Under the pieces are notes generated by a model. That model was not told the origin of the DNA and ran no database searches. It saw nothing but the letters and a program-made list of their open reading frames with translations. A program made the translations under genes and the position numbers. Positions 1 to 6,977 of a DNA stretch of 24,201 bases are shown here, one piece after another; position 1 is the first letter of the stretch; every line of letters begins with the position of its first letter. Origin of the DNA: Bacillota bacterium (GTDB lineage Bacteria; Bacillota_C; Negativicutes; JAEYSJ01); the NCBI GenBank assembly GCA_023434855.1, contig JAEYSJ010000178.1, positions 1 through 24,201 of the forward strand, written 5' to 3'.

Positions 1-60
1 AAGATATTTCTCAATAGCCGCTATCTTTTCTGTTCCCGATATTTTTGCTTTGTGTGACAT
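1..60 (-). CDS. Transposase N-terminus, partial (IS3-type OrfA-like)
   Basis: Reading leftward from an ATG at 60-58, the frame encodes MSHKAKISGTEKIAAIEKYL and runs off the window. The Lys-rich start followed by an 'EKIAAIEKYL' helix resembles the N-terminal helix-turn-helix of IS3-family OrfA transposases. A strong Shine-Dalgarno (AAGGAGGAG on the minus strand, about 67-76) supports the start. Only 20 residues are visible, so the family is a guess from resemblance. The element's end probably lies shortly upstream, near 105-115, but I cannot fix the terminal repeat. Confidence 0.5.
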   Translation of the reverse strand, partial: MSHKAKISGTEKIAAIEKYL

Positions 61-200
61 AAAAAAGCTCCTCCTTGTGATAGGCAGTTTTATTATTTCT
101 ACTGTCTACCACAAGGGGAGCATATCAAAATTCGCGGGTTTTTTGTTAATATCAGAAAGTGTAATTTTTGGCGTAGTCGATTTGGTGCTAATATTTTTTG

Positions 201-223
201 AACCACAGAGGGCACAGAGTGGA
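201..223 (+). repeat. CACAGAG-type dispersed repeat, copy 1 (short)
   Basis: The run AACCACAGAGGGCACAGAG ending in TGGA is preceded by TTTTTTG. It matches the ends of the longer repeats at 988-1036 and 1151-1182 (AACCGCGGAG...CACGGAGTGG). A small GCG-containing hairpin follows (about 227-245), as also happens after copy 2. It looks like one member of a dispersed non-coding repeat family. Confidence 0.6.
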
Positions 224-258
224 AGGTTGCGATTCCATCGCGCAAGGATAAGGTGAGT

Positions 259-420
259 CTAAGCCTTAATTGTAATGGTAGAGCCTGAGTCTGCCATCAT
301 TTCTTTATCTAATATTTCCTTAAATGATGTTAACGGTTTCTTTTTCTGCGAATAGCTGTTTTGATTAGACTCTTTATTTAAATCTGGTTTATAAATATAG
401 GACACTGGAGTAACCTTCAT
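259..420 (-). CDS. Small hypothetical protein (53 aa)
   Basis: This minus-strand frame runs from ATG (420-418) to TAG (261-259). It begins MKVTPVSYIYKPDLNKE and ends with a block containing PLTSFKEILDKEMM and ITIKA. The protein is hydrophilic and Lys-rich, without a signal peptide or TM segment. The 'SFKEILDKEM' stretch looks like a short amphipathic helix of the kind seen in small uncharacterised Firmicute proteins; I do not recognise a family. The upstream site AAAGGTTGA is a weak ribosome binding site about 6-8 nt before ATG. A 12-codon mini-ORF ends in a TGA overlapping this start, so coupling is possible. No function can be assigned. Confidence 0.4.
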   Translation of the reverse strand: MKVTPVSYIYKPDLNKESNQNSYSQKKKPLTSFKEILDKEMMADSGSTITIKA

Positions 421-502
421 AATAAATCAACCTTTTCCAACTTTTTGTTGTTCATTTATTCGGGTAAGAAGGAATAAGCTCCTCCTGATAAATTCCAATA
501 TT

Positions 503-548
503 TTACAACAAAATACGCCACCAGATGCTTTATTACTACAAAATACGC
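503..548. repeat. Two direct repeats, 30-bp period
   Basis: The 16-mer TTACAACAAAATACGC at 503-518 recurs as TTACTACAAAATACGC at 533-548 (one mismatch, exactly 30 bp apart). They lie in the AT-rich gap between the two small minus-strand genes. They could be paired operator sites or a decayed tandem duplication. Apart from these repeats I see no gene in 421-644. Confidence 0.5.
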
Positions 549-644
549 AGCAATATTTGTATATGGTTGTATGGTAATGACGGAAAAAGGTTGAATTTGC
601 TTACGTAAAAGTTGAACTTTTTTAAAAAAGTAGTACGAGGACAC

Positions 645-668
645 AAAAAAAGCGTCCCGAAGGACGCT
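645..668 (-). terminator. Rho-independent terminator of the 61-aa gene
   Basis: AGCGTCC (651-657) pairs with GGACGCT (662-668) across a CGAA loop. On the minus strand the hairpin is followed by a T-tract (645-650). The stem overlaps the stop codon of the upstream minus-strand gene. Confidence 0.85.
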
Positions 669-853
669 TAGTTAAGGTGTTCAACAATATCATATCTGTC
701 AATTTCTTTTAATTTTTTCTTTGCCTCTTCCAGTGTTTTACCAAGGGGTGTTTTTTGCATAGTGTTTAGATCAATCAGGATATATTCCCCATTAGAATCT
801 GCTATTTGTTCACTCATATCCCGGCTTACCCAGATGATTCCGGCGGTAGCCAT
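668..853 (-). CDS. Small hypothetical protein (61 aa)
   Basis: Minus-strand gene of 61 residues starting MATAGIIWVSRDMSEQIAD. The first half is mixed beta-like (GIIWVS, EYILIDL) and the second half is a charged helix (TLEEAKKKLKEIDRYD). It has no TM segment, no cysteines and no recognised domain. Evidence that it is real: a GGGAGGG ribosome binding site about 8 nt before ATG, a candidate promoter upstream, and a clean intrinsic terminator starting at the stop codon. It is probably monocistronic and cytosolic. Function unknown. Confidence 0.65.
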   Translation of the reverse strand: MATAGIIWVSRDMSEQIADSNGEYILIDLNTMQKTPLGKTLEEAKKKLKEIDRYDIVEHLN

Positions 854-929
854 AACATAATCCCTCCCTACTGGTTTTTTATAAACTTCGGCAAAAAGGC
901 AATAATTCCCTCTAGGGGAATTCGGCTAT

Positions 930-958
930 ATTATACGTTGCTTATCCTAAAATCAGAA
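930..958 (-). promoter_or_regulatory. Candidate promoter for the 61-aa gene
   Basis: On the minus strand a perfect TATAAT (-10, 935-930) lies 17 bp from a poor -35 (TTCTGA, 958-953). The 5' leader then contains the small palindrome AATTCCCTCTAGGGGAATT (about 904-922). The -10 is good and the -35 is weak. Confidence 0.35.
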
Positions 959-987
959 AGAAGACAGCCTGTGCTAGAGTTTTTTTG

Positions 988-1036
988 AACCGCGGAGTAC
1001 ACGGAGTACACGGAGGACACGGAGGACACGGAGTGG
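988..1036 (+). repeat. CACGGAG-type repeat, copy 2, with 9-bp internal tandem units
   Basis: It starts AACCGCGGAG and contains successive 9-bp units of the form ACGGAGTAC / ACGGAGGAC (two of each) before ending GAGTGGA. It is immediately followed by a hairpin GCGAAT-ATAC-ATTCGC (1043-1058). It shares its outer sequence with 201-223 and, inverted, with 1151-1182. Confidence 0.8.
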
Positions 1037-1150
1037 AACGGCGCGAATATACATTCGCACTATGAAATCAAGAGATTATACGGCAATGACTTTGACTAAT
1101 AGTAATACATTGAGTTAAAAGATATAGAATGGATAAAGGGTATTAATAAA

Positions 1151-1182
1151 ACCACTCCGTGTCCTCCGCGTACTCCGCGGTT
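1151..1182 (-). repeat. CACGGAG-type repeat, copy 3, inverted
   Basis: The reverse complement reads AACCGCGGAG, TACGCGGAGGAC, ACGGAGTGGT. It is the same unit as 988-1036 with two fewer 9-bp units. With copy 2 it brackets about 115 bp of AT-rich DNA (1037-1150) in which I see no gene, as a MITE-like element with inverted ends would. Confidence 0.8.
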
Positions 1183-1299
1183 ATAACGTTTTTATGTTTT
1201 TAAGAACACTAAGCATTTTTCTTATGATAGCGAAACAGGTAAATGTAATCCATTTTTTGGCGTGTATTAGTTCTTATGTTTTCGTCCATAATACTAGTG

Positions 1300-1665
1300 C
1301 AAGGGTTCGTAATGGTTGAGCCAAGATTGGTGTCGGATCTAGCAGGGTTCGGCATTAGTCGGCCAAAGATTGGCGTCGGATCGGAAGGTTCGGCGTTAGT
1401 CGGCGGGAAGATTGTCATATGTCTTGTAAGGCTGTACGGCAGCCCAACTGTTGTCGTGTGGTCAAAAGGGATGTACGGCAGTCGAGCTAAGACTGCTGGG
1501 GGTGCCGGAGAGTCACCCCGGGGGACACTATGATGGGTCTATTGCAGTCGGGAGATTGCAGTAGGTTCGGCAGGTATTCTCAGTAGTCGAGCAAAGGTCA
1601 GTATCGGTCGTGTAATGCTTGTGGGTAGTCGAAAGATTGCGTATAGGTATGTAATAATCGGTATT
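1300..1665. repeat. Degenerate ~41-bp tandem repeat array (non-coding)
   Basis: A core close to AGTCGRGCAAAGATTG recurs about every 41 bp: 1315, 1357, 1398, a decayed copy near 1439, 1480, then 1546, 1585 and 1627. The first three units (1300-1342, 1343-1385, 1386-1428) are clearest and share GGTTCGGC before the core and GTCGGATC after it. The stretch is G-rich on the plus strand, in contrast to its AT-rich flanks. It contains a hairpin GGGGTG...CACCCC (about 1499-1519). Short open frames cross it, but none has a ribosome binding site or a protein-like composition. A terminator follows at 1713. Confidence 0.6.
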
Positions 1666-1712
1666 GGCTGTAGCGTAAATCATTGCGGGCTCTTGTCGCC
1701 ATATAAACCCTA

Positions 1713-1746
1713 ACTCTGACATCATTAATCTGATGGCAGAGTTTTT
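1713..1746 (+). terminator. Intrinsic terminator after the repeat array
   Basis: ACTCTG-A-CATCA (1713-1724) pairs with TGATG-G-CAGAGT (1731-1742), with one internal mismatch, followed by TTTTT. No protein gene lies upstream on the plus strand. It may end a non-coding transcript from the repeat region or shield the operon promoter at 1780. Confidence 0.65.
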
Positions 1747-1779
1747 AGTAGTTTACGAAATATCTACGAAAGCAACCTC

Positions 1780-1808
1780 TTGACATACGGAGATACATTT
1801 GTTATGCT
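1780..1808 (+). promoter_or_regulatory. Promoter of the cimA-leuCDB operon
   Basis: A consensus -35 TTGACA (1780-1785), 17-bp spacer and -10 TATGCT (1803-1808). The predicted start is near 1815, just upstream of the T-box stem I. Confidence 0.8.
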
Positions 1809-1814
1809 GTTAAA

Positions 1815-2110
1815 AACAAAATGTGTAATGACGATGAGCGAAATAGTAAATAGGGATACGGGGTTTACAGAGAGCCAGGGCAGGTGTGAGCTGGCAACCT
1901 TTTTTCTATTGAAGATCCTTCGCGAGTTGCAGGCTGAACCAGTTAGTAAGCTATGCCGGTCCTCTTAGGAGGGAACAGCACCCGTTATCGTGCTGGGGTA
2001 TCGAGAAGATTGTTCTCCGTACCTGTTGAGTGATTGCGGCTTTATTGTCGTGATAATTAGGGTGGTACTGCGGATTAACCTCCGTCCCTTAGATGGGATG
2101 GGGGTTTTCT
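1815..2110 (+). promoter_or_regulatory. T-box leader, isoleucine-specific
   Basis: A tRNA-sensing transcription attenuator. The stem I 5' side carries the AGTA loop-E motif (1845-1848); the 3' side reads CTATTGAAGATCC, placing the specifier ATC (Ile) at 1915-1917, at the same offset after GAA as in well-studied T-boxes. The stem I apex has AGAGAG...GGTGTGAGCTGG. The T-box motif AGGGTGGTACTGCGG spans 2059-2073; its UGGU (2063-2066) fits a tRNA with discriminator A, as in tRNA-Ile. The terminator is CCTCCGTCCC (2079-2088) pairing with GGGATGGGGG (2095-2104) plus a T run. The antiterminator uses 2059-2090. Uncharged tRNA-Ile should favour readthrough into cimA. Confidence 0.92.
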
Positions 2111-2178
2111 TATTTTCTAATTCTTATGGGAGGTGTGGAGAGTGATGAATCCAGAATTTTGTGTGCGGAGGGGACAAA

Positions 2179-3780
2179 ATGGATAATAAAGTTTTCATTT
2201 TTGACAGCACCCTCAGAGATGGAGCGCAGGCTCAGGGAATATCCTTTAGCGTCACTGACAAATTAAAAATCGCCGCAAAGCTGGATGAGCTTGGAATAAG
2301 CTATATTGAAGCAGGGAATCCGGGATCAAATCAGAAAGATCTGGAGTTTTTCGCCAGGGCACGCAATGAGTTAAAACTAACATCAGCGAAGCTGTGCGCT
2401 TTTGGCAGTACGAGAAAACCGGGTATCCGGGTCCAGGATGACGATAACCTGAAAGCGCTCATCACATCCGGTGTTAATGTCCTGGCGATTTTCGGCAAGA
2501 CGTGGGATTTTCATGTGCGTGAGATTATAAAGACAGGTCTGGAAGAAAATCTCCTGATGATAAAAGATAGTATTGCGTATTTAAAATCTCTGGGCAAAGA
2601 AGTTATTTTTGATGCTGAACATTTTTTTGACGGTTATAAGGCTAACCCTGATTATGCTATGACAGTACTAAGTACTGCTCAAGATGCCGGAGCCGACTGG
2701 TTGGTCCTGTGTGACACCAACGGCGGTATGCTTCCTCTGGAAACATACCAAATTGTATCTGAGCTTGTACAAAATGGCTTTAATCATTTAGGCATACACT
2801 GCCACAATGATTCCGGAACGGCGGTGGCTAATTCCGTAGTTGCCGTGCAGGCAGGAATCAGGCAGGTACAAGGTACCTTTACCGGTTTTGGGGAACGCTG
2901 CGGCAATGCCAATTTAAGTACAATTATTGCTGACTTGGATTTAAAGCTGGGCTATCAGTCCATTTGCAGCGCAAAAATGAGTAATTTATATTCAACATAC
3001 AGGTACATCAGCGAGGTAAGCAATATTTTCCCTAATGAGCGAGAGCCGTATGTAGGCAATTGCGCCTTTGCCCACAAAGGGGGCATGCATATTGACGGCA
3101 TTCGGAAGAATACCATCTCTTTTGAGCATGTTTCCCCCGATACTGTCGGCAACGAACGCCGGATATTAGCATCAGAAGTGTCAGGCCGAAGCACCATTCA
3201 AATGATCATTAACAAAATAGATCCAACTATCGGCAGGAATGCTCCGCAAACCCGGAAGATTCTTGACCACATCAAAGAAAAGGAGTTTTATGGCTACCAA
3301 TATGAAGGTGCTGAACACAGTCTGGAGCTGCTGGTAAGAAAAGATCTGGGGAAATTCAGACATTCGTTTGAAATTGTGGACTACAAGGTAATCAGCGAAC
3401 GGCTGAGTGTTGCCGCCGGCAGCCAGTCAAAAAACAGTATTATGGCATTTGTCCGGATTACCGTCGATGGTGTAATGGAGGAAGTCGGAGTAACAGATGA
3501 AATTGGTCCGGTCAACGCCCTGGATAAAGCACTGAGAAAAGCGCTTCACAAATTCTATACACCTATCTCGCAAATGCATTTGTCTGATTACAAGGTAAGA
3601 GTTATCGACGGGGAGACTGCCACCAAAGCCAAAGTAAGAGTTTTGATTGAATCGACAGACGGCTTATCTACCTGGACAACGGTAGGACTTTCGGAAAATA
3701 TAATCGAAGCCAGCCTGCAAGCCTTGGTCGATTCTTATGAATACTGTTTATTGATAAATAATTGCGCCTGTCGCAGTTAA
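2179..3780 (+). CDS. cimA: (R)-citramalate synthase
   Basis: Condenses acetyl-CoA with pyruvate to (R)-citramalate, the first step of the threonine-independent isoleucine route. The 533-aa product matches the long citramalate synthase type. It has an N-terminal DRE-TIM barrel with STLRDGAQ (residues 10-17), metal-binding HCHND (207-211), the [12 protein letters not shown] stretch, and a C-terminal LeuA-type allosteric dimerisation domain (roughly 390-520), probably for isoleucine feedback. I chose ATG 2179 over an in-frame GTG at 2161 because GGAGGGG (2167-2173) sits at the right distance. A 13-codon mini-ORF (2145-2186) overlaps this start. It is first in an operon with leuCDB and is controlled by the Ile T-box. 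2-Isopropylmalate or homocitrate synthase is the alternative, but the sequence and the regulation both favour CimA. Confidence 0.93.
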   Translation: MDNKVFIFDSTLRDGAQAQGISFSVTDKLKIAAKLDELGISYIEAGNPGSNQKDLEFFARARNELKLTSAKLCAFGSTRKPGIRVQDDDNLKALITSGVNVLAIFGKTWDFHVREIIKTGLEENLLMIKDSIAYLKSLGKEVIFDAEHFFDGYKANPDYAMTVLSTAQDAGADWLVLCDTNGGMLPLETYQIVSELVQNGFNHLGIHCHNDSGTAVANSVVAVQAGIRQVQGTFTGFGERCGNANLSTIIADLDLKLGYQSICSAKMSNLYSTYRYISEVSNIFPNEREPYVGNCAFAHKGGMHIDGIRKNTISFEHVSPDTVGNERRILASEVSGRSTIQMIINKIDPTIGRNAPQTRKILDHIKEKEFYGYQYEGAEHSLELLVRKDLGKFRHSFEIVDYKVISERLSVAAGSQSKNSIMAFVRITVDGVMEEVGVTDEIGPVNALDKALRKALHKFYTPISQMHLSDYKVRVIDGETATKAKVRVLIESTDGLSTWTTVGLSENIIEASLQALVDSYEYCLLINNCACRS

Positions 3781-3802
3781 ACAAACCAGGGAGGGAAATG
3801 TT

Positions 3803-5077
3803 ATGACAAAGTTAAAACCAATGACAATGACTCAAAAAATACTTGCCGCCGCCGCCGGACTTCCTTTTGTTGAGCCAGGCCAGTTGATTAGCGCCAAACT
3901 TGATTTGGTGCTTGGCAATGACGTTACAACACCTGTAGCGGTTAAAGCTTTTAATGAGACTAGATGCTCCCAAGTGTTTGACCATGAGAAAATCGCTATT
4001 GTTCCCGATCATTTTACGCCGAATAAAGATATAAAATCGGCCGAGCATTGTAAACTGATCCGTGAGTTTGCCCATAAGATGGATATTACCAACTATTTCG
4101 AAATAGGCGAAATGGGAATTGAGCATGTATTGATTCCGGAAAAGGGTCTTGCCAAACCGGGCGATGTTATTATCGGAGCTGATTCTCACACTTGTACTTA
4201 CGGTGCTCTTGGTGCATTTTCCACCGGTGTAGGCAGTACAGATATGGCAGTCGGGATGGCAGCAGGACATGCCTGGTTCAAAGTGCCGGCGGCCATTCAG
4301 TTTGTACTCAAAGGCAAGCCGGCAAAATGGGTGAGTGGCAAGGATGTCATCCTCCATATAATTGGCCAGATTGGCGTTGACGGCGCCCTCTATCAGTCGA
4401 TGGAATTTGCCGGTGACGGGCTGCAATACCTTGCCATGGATGACAGGTTTACAATTGCCAATATGGCGATTGAAGCAGGTGCCAAAAACGGCATATTTCC
4501 GGTTGATGACCAAACAATTGCATATATTAAAGGACGTACCGGCAAAGAATTCAAAGTATTTGCCGCTGACGATGATGCTTCTTACAACAGGGTGATTGAA
4601 ATAGATCTAAGTACCCTGAGACCGACAGTAGCTTTTCCCCATTTGCCTGAGAATACAAGGACAATTGATCAGGTAGGTGACGTGGCCATTGATCAGGTGG
4701 TTATCGGTTCCTGTACTAACGGCAGAATGAATGATCTGCGGATAGCTGCCTCAATTTTAAAAGGCAAGAGGGTCAAGAAAGGCTTGAGGCTGATTGTCTT
4801 CCCGGGTACACAGGACATCGTGATGCAAGCTATGGATGAAGGGCTTGTCCGGATTTTTATTGAAGCAGGTGGGGTTTTCAGTACTCCCACCTGTGGTCCC
4901 TGTCTTGGTGGCCATATGGGGATATTAGCCGCAGGGGAAAGAGCACTGGCGACAACCAACCGGAATTTTGTCGGCAGAATGGGACATCCCAAGAGTGAGG
5001 TTTACCTGGCAAGTCCCGCGGTGGCCGCCGCGTCGGCTATTGCTGGCAGAATAGTATCACCGGAGGAGGTAATGTAA
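3803..5077 (+). CDS. leuC: 3-isopropylmalate/(R)-2-methylmalate dehydratase, large subunit
   Basis: Iron-sulfur hydro-lyase subunit of the aconitase superfamily. With LeuD it isomerises citramalate through citraconate to 3-methylmalate here, and probably also isopropylmalate in leucine synthesis. The 424-residue length is that of the short two-subunit type (archaeal/Firmicute LeuC). [4Fe-4S] ligands are visible as Cys304 (GSCTNGR) and Cys364/Cys367 (TCGPCLGG). The [15 protein letters not shown] segment is the usual active-site region. GGGAGG lies before the ATG. It starts 22 nt after cimA and is followed after 2 nt by leuD. Cytosolic, oxygen-sensitive cluster expected. Confidence 0.95.
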   Translation: MTKLKPMTMTQKILAAAAGLPFVEPGQLISAKLDLVLGNDVTTPVAVKAFNETRCSQVFDHEKIAIVPDHFTPNKDIKSAEHCKLIREFAHKMDITNYFEIGEMGIEHVLIPEKGLAKPGDVIIGADSHTCTYGALGAFSTGVGSTDMAVGMAAGHAWFKVPAAIQFVLKGKPAKWVSGKDVILHIIGQIGVDGALYQSMEFAGDGLQYLAMDDRFTIANMAIEAGAKNGIFPVDDQTIAYIKGRTGKEFKVFAADDDASYNRVIEIDLSTLRPTVAFPHLPENTRTIDQVGDVAIDQVVIGSCTNGRMNDLRIAASILKGKRVKKGLRLIVFPGTQDIVMQAMDEGLVRIFIEAGGVFSTPTCGPCLGGHMGILAAGERALATTNRNFVGRMGHPKSEVYLASPAVAAASAIAGRIVSPEEVM

Positions 5078-5079
5078 TT

Positions 5080-5589
5080 ATGAAGGCAACAGGAAATGTT
5101 TTAAAATATGGAGACAATATTGACACTGATGTTATTATTCCGGCGAGGTATTTAAATACTTCCGATCCCCAGGAGCTGGCCAGACATTGTATGGAAGACC
5201 TGGATGCCGATTTTCTGACAAAGCTGAAACAAGGCGATATCGTTGTTGCTGGCCGTAATTTTGGCTGCGGGTCCTCTCGCGAGCATGCGCCCATTTGCAT
5301 TAAAGCTGCCGGAGTAGCTTGTGTCATTGCCAAAAGCTTTGCCCGGATATTTTACCGCAACGCGATAAATACGGGATTTCCCATACTTGAGTGTAGCGAG
5401 GCGGTAAATGAGGCGGAAAACGGTCATCAACTGGAAATAGATTTTACATCAGGCACAATTAAGAATTTAACATTGCAAAAAGAATATACAGCCCAGGGAT
5501 TTCCGCAGTTTATAATCGGAATCATGGAAAATGACGGGCTGGTAAATTGCGTTAAAGAAAATAAAATCAATTGGGGGAACAACAAATGA
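5080..5589 (+). CDS. leuD: 3-isopropylmalate/(R)-2-methylmalate dehydratase, small subunit
   Basis: Swivelling-domain partner of LeuC (169 aa, normal for the short type). It starts [20 protein letters not shown] and carries [14 protein letters not shown] (about 59-72), the substrate-specificity and active-site loop, then [18 protein letters not shown]. The ribosome binding site GGAGGAGGT (5062-5070) lies inside the end of leuC, so the two subunits are translationally linked. The stop codon overlaps the leuB start (ATGA). Confidence 0.95.
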   Translation: MKATGNVLKYGDNIDTDVIIPARYLNTSDPQELARHCMEDLDADFLTKLKQGDIVVAGRNFGCGSSREHAPICIKAAGVACVIAKSFARIFYRNAINTGFPILECSEAVNEAENGHQLEIDFTSGTIKNLTLQKEYTAQGFPQFIIGIMENDGLVNCVKENKINWGNNK

Positions 5590-6689
5590 GTAAATCCGAT
5601 GATACTAAAGTTTTCCGGAAAGAATTTGACATCGCCCTTATTCCCGGCGACGGGATCGGCGTAGAAGTTACTGCTGCGGCTCTGCAAGTGATGCAAAAAG
5701 TTGCGGCTAAATACGATGTAAAGCTGAACTTTTCCGAGCTATTAGCCGGCGGGTGTGCGATTGACAAGTGCGGTGAACCTCTGCCCAAAGAAACTCTGGA
5801 ACAATGCCGGAAGTCTGATGCCGTGCTTTTAGGGGCGGTTGGTGGACCTAAGTGGGACAATCTCAGTGGTGACAAACGACCGGAACAGGCTCTCCTCGGT
5901 CTGCGCGGCGGTCTCGGTTTATATGCCAACCTGCGTCCGGCCAAAATATATGATGTGCTAAAAGCCGCATCGCCCCTTAAAGATGCCATAATTGACAAAG
6001 GAATTGATCTCTTAATTGTCCGCGAACTGACAGGTGGTATTTATTTCGGGGAAAAAGGCAGAACAGCGGTGGATGGCTGGCCTGCGGCTTATGACAGTGA
6101 GGTTTATAATGAAAATGAAATATCCCGGATCGCAAGAACTGCTTTTGCTGCGGCTATGAAAAGACGCCGCAAAGTAACTCTTGTCGATAAGGCCAATATC
6201 CTCGAATCTTCAAGACTATGGCGTGAAGTGGTTAACAGGATTGCCAAGGAATATCCGGAAGTTGCTCTTGATTATCTGTATGTTGACAATGCGGCCATGC
6301 AATTGGTAAAAAATCCGGGACAATTTGATGTAATAGTGACCAGCAATATGTTTGGTGATATTCTATCTGACGAGGCCTCGATGATTACCGGTTCCATTGG
6401 CATGCTGGCCTCGGCCAGCCTAAGGGAAGACGCCTTTGGCATGTACGAGCCGATTCACGGTTCAGCGCCTGATATAGCCGGCAAGGATCAGGCCAACCCC
6501 CTGGCCCAGATATTGTCAGTAGCTATGCTTTTTGAGTATTCGCTGGGTATTGCTGCCGCGGCACGGGATATTGAAAAAGCAGTGGAAACCGTCTTGAACA
6601 AAGGATACCGGACAAGTGATATTTGGACAGAAGGGTTTGAAGAAACCGGCACAATAAAAATGGGGGAACTGGTGTTAGCGGAAATATAG
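5586..6689 (+). CDS. leuB: 3-isopropylmalate/3-methylmalate dehydrogenase
   Basis: NAD-dependent beta-decarboxylating dehydrogenase of 367 aa. In this operon it should oxidise 3-methylmalate to 2-oxobutyrate, which enters the isoleucine pathway. Visible family motifs: [10 protein letters not shown] at the N-terminus, [21 protein letters not shown] with substrate-binding Arg, [13 protein letters not shown], the LVDKANIL Lys region, [33 protein letters not shown] metal-binding Asps, and [20 protein letters not shown] for NAD. Start ATG 5586 overlaps leuD by four bases and follows GGGGGAA; an in-frame TTG at 5571 is less likely. It is last in the operon, with a terminator 42 nt downstream. Confidence 0.95.
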   Translation: MSKSDDTKVFRKEFDIALIPGDGIGVEVTAAALQVMQKVAAKYDVKLNFSELLAGGCAIDKCGEPLPKETLEQCRKSDAVLLGAVGGPKWDNLSGDKRPEQALLGLRGGLGLYANLRPAKIYDVLKAASPLKDAIIDKGIDLLIVRELTGGIYFGEKGRTAVDGWPAAYDSEVYNENEISRIARTAFAAAMKRRRKVTLVDKANILESSRLWREVVNRIAKEYPEVALDYLYVDNAAMQLVKNPGQFDVIVTSNMFGDILSDEASMITGSIGMLASASLREDAFGMYEPIHGSAPDIAGKDQANPLAQILSVAMLFEYSLGIAAAARDIEKAVETVLNKGYRTSDIWTEGFEETGTIKMGELVLAEI

Positions 6690-6730
6690 CATACAATTTC
6701 AATAAGGCATTTCTGAAAAAGCGCATGATG

Positions 6731-6771
6731 AAGGACTAAATCCTATTATAAGGATCTAGTCCTTTGTTTTT
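6731..6771 (+). terminator. Terminator of the cimA-leuCDB operon
   Basis: AAGGACTA with AATCCT (from 6731) pairs with AGGATC then TAGTCCTT (6751-6764), followed by a GTTTTT tail. Confidence 0.85.
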
Positions 6772-6821
6772 AGCCTTTTTCTTTTAAATACAAAAATATT
6801 ATCGCAATTCAACATTTTATA

Positions 6822-6849
6822 TTGAAGGAATTTTTTGTCGTATTATAGA
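6822..6849 (+). promoter_or_regulatory. Weak candidate promoter for the GGDEF-EAL gene
   Basis: TTGAAG (6822-6827), 16-bp spacer, TATAGA (6844-6849). Plausible but not strong. Between it and the gene lies about 125 bp with no gene I can support. Confidence 0.3.
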
Positions 6850-6977
6850 ATTTATTATCGATATATGTTTAATGCCATAATACGTGACCAATTTCATCCA
6901 TTGCGTTGTATGTTGGAAAGAATAGTGCGGCAAACCGGGAAACGCTGGGCGGAGTAACGGCGGAGAGGGGAATTAGC

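Noticed and set aside
456..644. 62-aa minus-strand frame across the paired direct repeats
   Set aside because: It starts at a GTG right after the T tract of a terminator, has no ribosome binding site, and its repeated AYFVV comes from the DNA repeat. Not a credible gene.
1300..1665. CRISPR array
   Set aside because: The units are too diverged, there is no alternation of constant repeats and unique spacers, and no cas genes are present.
3812..4513. 233-codon open frame antisense to leuC
   Set aside because: It is a shadow of the strongly conserved leuC; the composition is not protein-like and there is no ribosome binding site.
6920..6975. Possible cyclic-di-GMP-I riboswitch before the GGDEF-EAL gene
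   Set aside because: GGCAAACC followed by GGGAAAC looks tempting, but the second conserved block (GGACGCAAAGCC type) is not present and the required stems do not form convincingly.
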